A DNA stretch of 64,000 nucleotides, taken from assembly GCF_013256625.1 (NCBI RefSeq), contig NZ_CP053908.1, positions 3,720,001 through 3,784,000 on the forward strand. The letters run 5' to 3'. The DNA comes from Hymenobacter sp. BRD128 (GTDB lineage Bacteria; Bacteroidota; Bacteroidia; Cytophagales; Hymenobacteraceae). Every line of letters starts with the position of its first letter. Within the stretch, counting starts at the first letter, position 1. Below are positions 61,778 through 64,000 of this stretch, in pieces. The translations under genes and the position numbers were made by a program. The notes under the pieces are model-generated. The model did no database searches and was not told the origin of the DNA. It was given only the letters and a program-made list of their open reading frames with translations.

Positions 61778-61990
61778 TTAGGCTGAAGTGCCACCCGTGG
61801 TACCGCCATCGCTGCCACTGCCGCCGCTCATCTTGCTCACCAGCCACCACACGATGGCCACGACCAGAAACACGGCAATGGCGCCCACCCAGATGCCGCC
61901 CTTGAAAATATCGCCGATAGCGGCGCAGCCCGTGAGCGTCGAAGCCAGCACGGCGAATAGCATGAGCAGAGAGAGTCGCGAAGTAGTCAT
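61778..61990 (-). CDS. Small lipoprotein with a membrane helix
   Basis: A 70-residue protein with a lipoprotein signal, LLMLFAVLASTLTGC (Cys at about 22), then AAIGDIFKGGIWVGAIAVFL with a hydrophobic helix (about 34-52) and a Gly/Ser/Thr-rich tail (SGGSGSDGGTTGG). Proteins of this pattern (GCAAIGDIFKGG) are common in Bacteroidota, with no known function and sometimes a mistaken enzyme name. The ATG at 61990 (MTTSRLSLL) is used because the signal starts there; the longer reading to 62068 overlaps the galK leader. Confidence 0.7.
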   Translation of the reverse strand: MTTSRLSLLMLFAVLASTLTGCAAIGDIFKGGIWVGAIAVFLVVAIVWWLVSKMSGGSGSDGGTTGGTSA

Positions 61991-62158
61991 GAGAATAATC
62001 AGAAAATGAAGTAGATATGAACCCCTGCTACTTAGCAGATTCATGGCTTGGCTTACTGCAATACCCATAAAAAGGTTGAGCTAATCGATGCGCCCCCCTT
62101 GTTTGACGATTTTCCCGACTGCGTATGCCAGGAATATGCGCCACTTTTGCGTCCACTT

Positions 62159-63328
62159 ATGACCGCTCCTGCCCTTACCTCCGCCTTTGAGCAGCGCTTT
62201 GGCGCCGCCCCCGACTTGCTGCTGCGCGCCCCCGGCCGCATCAACCTCATCGGGGAGCATACCGACTACAACGACGGCCTGGTGCTGCCGGCCGCTATCG
62301 ACAAGGAAATCCGCTTTGCGCTGCGCCTCAATGGCACCGACCGCATCCGGCTGGCGGCCCTCGACTTCGACGCCACCTACGAGGTAGCCGTGGCCGATAT
62401 GGCGCCCCTGCCCGGCGGCCACTGGGCCAACTACCAGCTAGGGGTAGTGGCCGGCCTGCTGAAGCGCGGCGCCGTGGTGCCGGGCTTCGACTGCGCCTTC
62501 GGGGGCGATATTCCGAGCGGGGCGGGCTTGTCGTCGTCGGCCGCCGCCGAGTGCGGCGTGGCCTGGGGCCTCAATAACTTGCTGGGCCTCAAGCTCGACA
62601 CCATGACGCTGGCCCACATCTCGCAGATGGCCGAGCACGAGTACGCCAAGGTAATGTGCGGACTCATGGACCAGTTTGCCAGCCTCTTCGGCCGCGCCGG
62701 CCACGTGGTAGAACTCGACTGCCGCTCGCTGGAGTACAAGTATTTTCCGTTCGATACCAGCGCCTGCCGCCTGGTGCTCTGCAACTCGGGCGTGAAGCAC
62801 GCGCTCGGCGACTCGGAGTACAACACCCGCCGCCAGGAGTGCGCTAGGGGGGTCGAGATTCTGCAAAAGCACAACCCGGCCATTAAGAGCCTGCGCGACG
62901 CGACCCTAGCCGACATCGACGCCGCCAAGGCCGAGCTGGGCGAGGTAGTAGAAAAGCGCTGCCGCTACGTGGTAGAGGAAAACCTACGCGTACAGGCCCT
63001 CACCGCCCGCCTCGCGGAGGGCAAGCCCCTAGCCGAAGTAGGCGCGCTGCTCTACGCCAGCCACGCCGGCCTGCGCGACCTCTACCAGGTGAGCTGCGCC
63101 GAGCTCGACGTACTCGAGACCCTGGCCCACACCGCCCCCGGCTGCTACGGCGCCCGCATGATGGGCGGAGGATTTGGCGGCTGCACCCTCAACCTGGTGG
63201 CCACCGACCAGGTGAAGGAATTTCTGACGTACATGAAGCAGGGCTACCACGACCAGCTCGGCCTGAAGCTGGACACTTACGTAACAACGCTGGCCGACGG
63301 CGTGGGCGAGCTGCTAAACGCGGAGTAA
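62159..63328 (+). CDS. galK: Galactokinase
   Basis: A 389-residue GHMP kinase that makes galactose 1-phosphate, the first committed step of the Leloir pathway. Signatures: galactokinase motif GRINLIGEHTDYNDGLVLP (about 24-42), ATP-binding GDIPSGAGLSSSAA (about 117-130) and GGGFGGCTLNLV (about 337-348). The start at 62159 (MTAPALTSAF) is chosen; a reading from 62048 lacks homology at its beginning. galT follows after 69 bases on the same strand, so the two form a galactose operon. Confidence 0.97.
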   Translation: MTAPALTSAFEQRFGAAPDLLLRAPGRINLIGEHTDYNDGLVLPAAIDKEIRFALRLNGTDRIRLAALDFDATYEVAVADMAPLPGGHWANYQLGVVAGLLKRGAVVPGFDCAFGGDIPSGAGLSSSAAAECGVAWGLNNLLGLKLDTMTLAHISQMAEHEYAKVMCGLMDQFASLFGRAGHVVELDCRSLEYKYFPFDTSACRLVLCNSGVKHALGDSEYNTRRQECARGVEILQKHNPAIKSLRDATLADIDAAKAELGEVVEKRCRYVVEENLRVQALTARLAEGKPLAEVGALLYASHAGLRDLYQVSCAELDVLETLAHTAPGCYGARMMGGGFGGCTLNLVATDQVKEFLTYMKQGYHDQLGLKLDTYVTTLADGVGELLNAE

Positions 63329-63397
63329 GGCTAGCCCGCTACTGCGCTGCAGCTGGCGCGGGGCGGTGTTTGTTCATTCTTTTTAATTCCCTACCCC

Positions 63398-64000
63398 ATG
63401 TTCGATTTCACCGAGCAGCCCCACCGCCGCTTCAACCCGCTCCTCGACGAGTGGGTCCTCGTGTCGCCGCACCGCGCCAAGCGCCCCTGGCAGGGCCAGC
63501 AGGAAAAGCCACAGCCCGACGAGCGCCCCGCCTACGACCCTACGTGCTACCTGTGCCCCGGCAACAAGCGCACCAGCGGGGAGGTGAATCCGAAATACGA
63601 GCACCAGTTTGTGTTCGACAACGACTTTGCGGCCCTGCTGCCCGAGGGCGAAACCGGCACCTACGAGGAAGGCGGCCTGCTGCGCGCCGAGGCCGAAACA
63701 GGCCACTGCCGCGTTATCTGCTTCTCGCCGCGCCACGACCTGACGCTGCCCGAAATGCCGGTGTCGGAGATTCGCCGGGTAGTGGATGTGTGGGCCGACG
63801 AGTTTCGCACGCTCGGGGCTGACCCGAACATCAACTACGTGCAAATATTTGAAAACAAGGGCTTTGTGATGGGCTGCTCGAACCCGCACCCGCACGGCCA
63901 AATCTGGAGCGAGCGCACCGTGCCCGACCTGCCCGCCAAGGAAGCCCGCGCCCAGAAAGCGTATTTCGAGAAAAATGGCCGCACCCTGCTGAGCGACTAC
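63398..64000 (+). CDS. galT: Galactose-1-phosphate uridylyltransferase, 5' part
   Basis: The first 201 codons of GalT, cut off by the window end. It exchanges UMP between UDP-glucose and galactose 1-phosphate. Visible features: [20 protein letters not shown] at the start, the zinc Cys pair in CYLCPGNKR (about 49-57), FDNDFAALL (about 71-79) and the active-site triad HPHGQ in [13 protein letters not shown] (about 161-173), where the second His becomes uridylylated. No frameshift is seen in the part present. It follows galK in one operon. Confidence 0.95.
   Translation, partial: MFDFTEQPHRRFNPLLDEWVLVSPHRAKRPWQGQQEKPQPDERPAYDPTCYLCPGNKRTSGEVNPKYEHQFVFDNDFAALLPEGETGTYEEGGLLRAEAETGHCRVICFSPRHDLTLPEMPVSEIRRVVDVWADEFRTLGADPNINYVQIFENKGFVMGCSNPHPHGQIWSERTVPDLPAKEARAQKAYFEKNGRTLLSDY

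Overview
The window looks like a chromosomal segment of a GC-rich member of the Bacteroidota, most likely a Hymenobacter-type Cytophagales bacterium. This placement is inferred from gene content, not from a marker-gene comparison. The pointers are a SusB-like GH97 glycosidase, paired DUF4142 lipoproteins, a BT_3928-type DoxX/thioredoxin-like membrane protein, bacillithiol genes (bshC, ytxJ), an SDR-type threonine dehydrogenase, and promoter boxes of the Bacteroidota TAnnTTTG type a few bases before several start codons. No rRNA, tRNA, CRISPR array, insertion sequence or prophage was recognised; most genes are housekeeping.

Layout. 1-8.7 kb (minus strand): DoxX-like protein, a Gre-factor-like protein coupled to a GH97 glycosidase, a frameshifted serine hydrolase, a thioredoxin-fold protein and polA. 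8.7-10.1 kb: a decayed Fic gene with several lesions. 10.1-21 kb: LOG-family protein, ABC permease, queA, ispD between two large palindromes, lipoproteins, ytxJ and a fused 2-oxoacid dehydrogenase E1. 21-31 kb (mainly plus strand): M16 peptidase, pheS, rimO, bshC, 5-formyl-THF cyclo-ligase and an exbD-like gene with a frameshift at an A6 run. 31-36 kb: DUF2157/GDYXXLXY/zinc-ribbon trio, mnmD, thioesterase, a second ThiE-like protein and a clan GH-A-like glycosidase. 36-42 kb: a thiamine cluster on the minus strand, TPP riboswitch-thiS-thiC-thiD-thiE-thiG-thiH. 42-54 kb: TonB-domain protein, rlmN, envelope proteins, YihY, TerC (frameshifted), hydrolases, tdh and kbl (threonine to glycine plus acetyl-CoA), patatin and a LuxR-type response regulator. 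54-64 kb: KGG stress protein, a MITE-like inverted repeat, diadenylate cyclase cdaA, folP, DUF1599, DoxX/BT_3928, OppB-type permease, aroK, fatty acid hydroxylase, galK and the start of galT.

Two genome-scale patterns stand out. Intergenic regions carry several families of long perfect or near-perfect palindromes; some share a core sequence in the loop, and two of them supply the start and the stop codon of ispD. In addition the palindrome GCTAGC (often GGCTAGCC) occurs about 100 times in 64 kb by eye count, roughly five times what base composition predicts, resembling the highly iterated palindromes of cyanobacteria. Four genes carry apparent single-base frameshifts (serine hydrolase, Fic, exbD, terC), two of them at homopolymers, so either real decay, recoding or sequence error must be considered.
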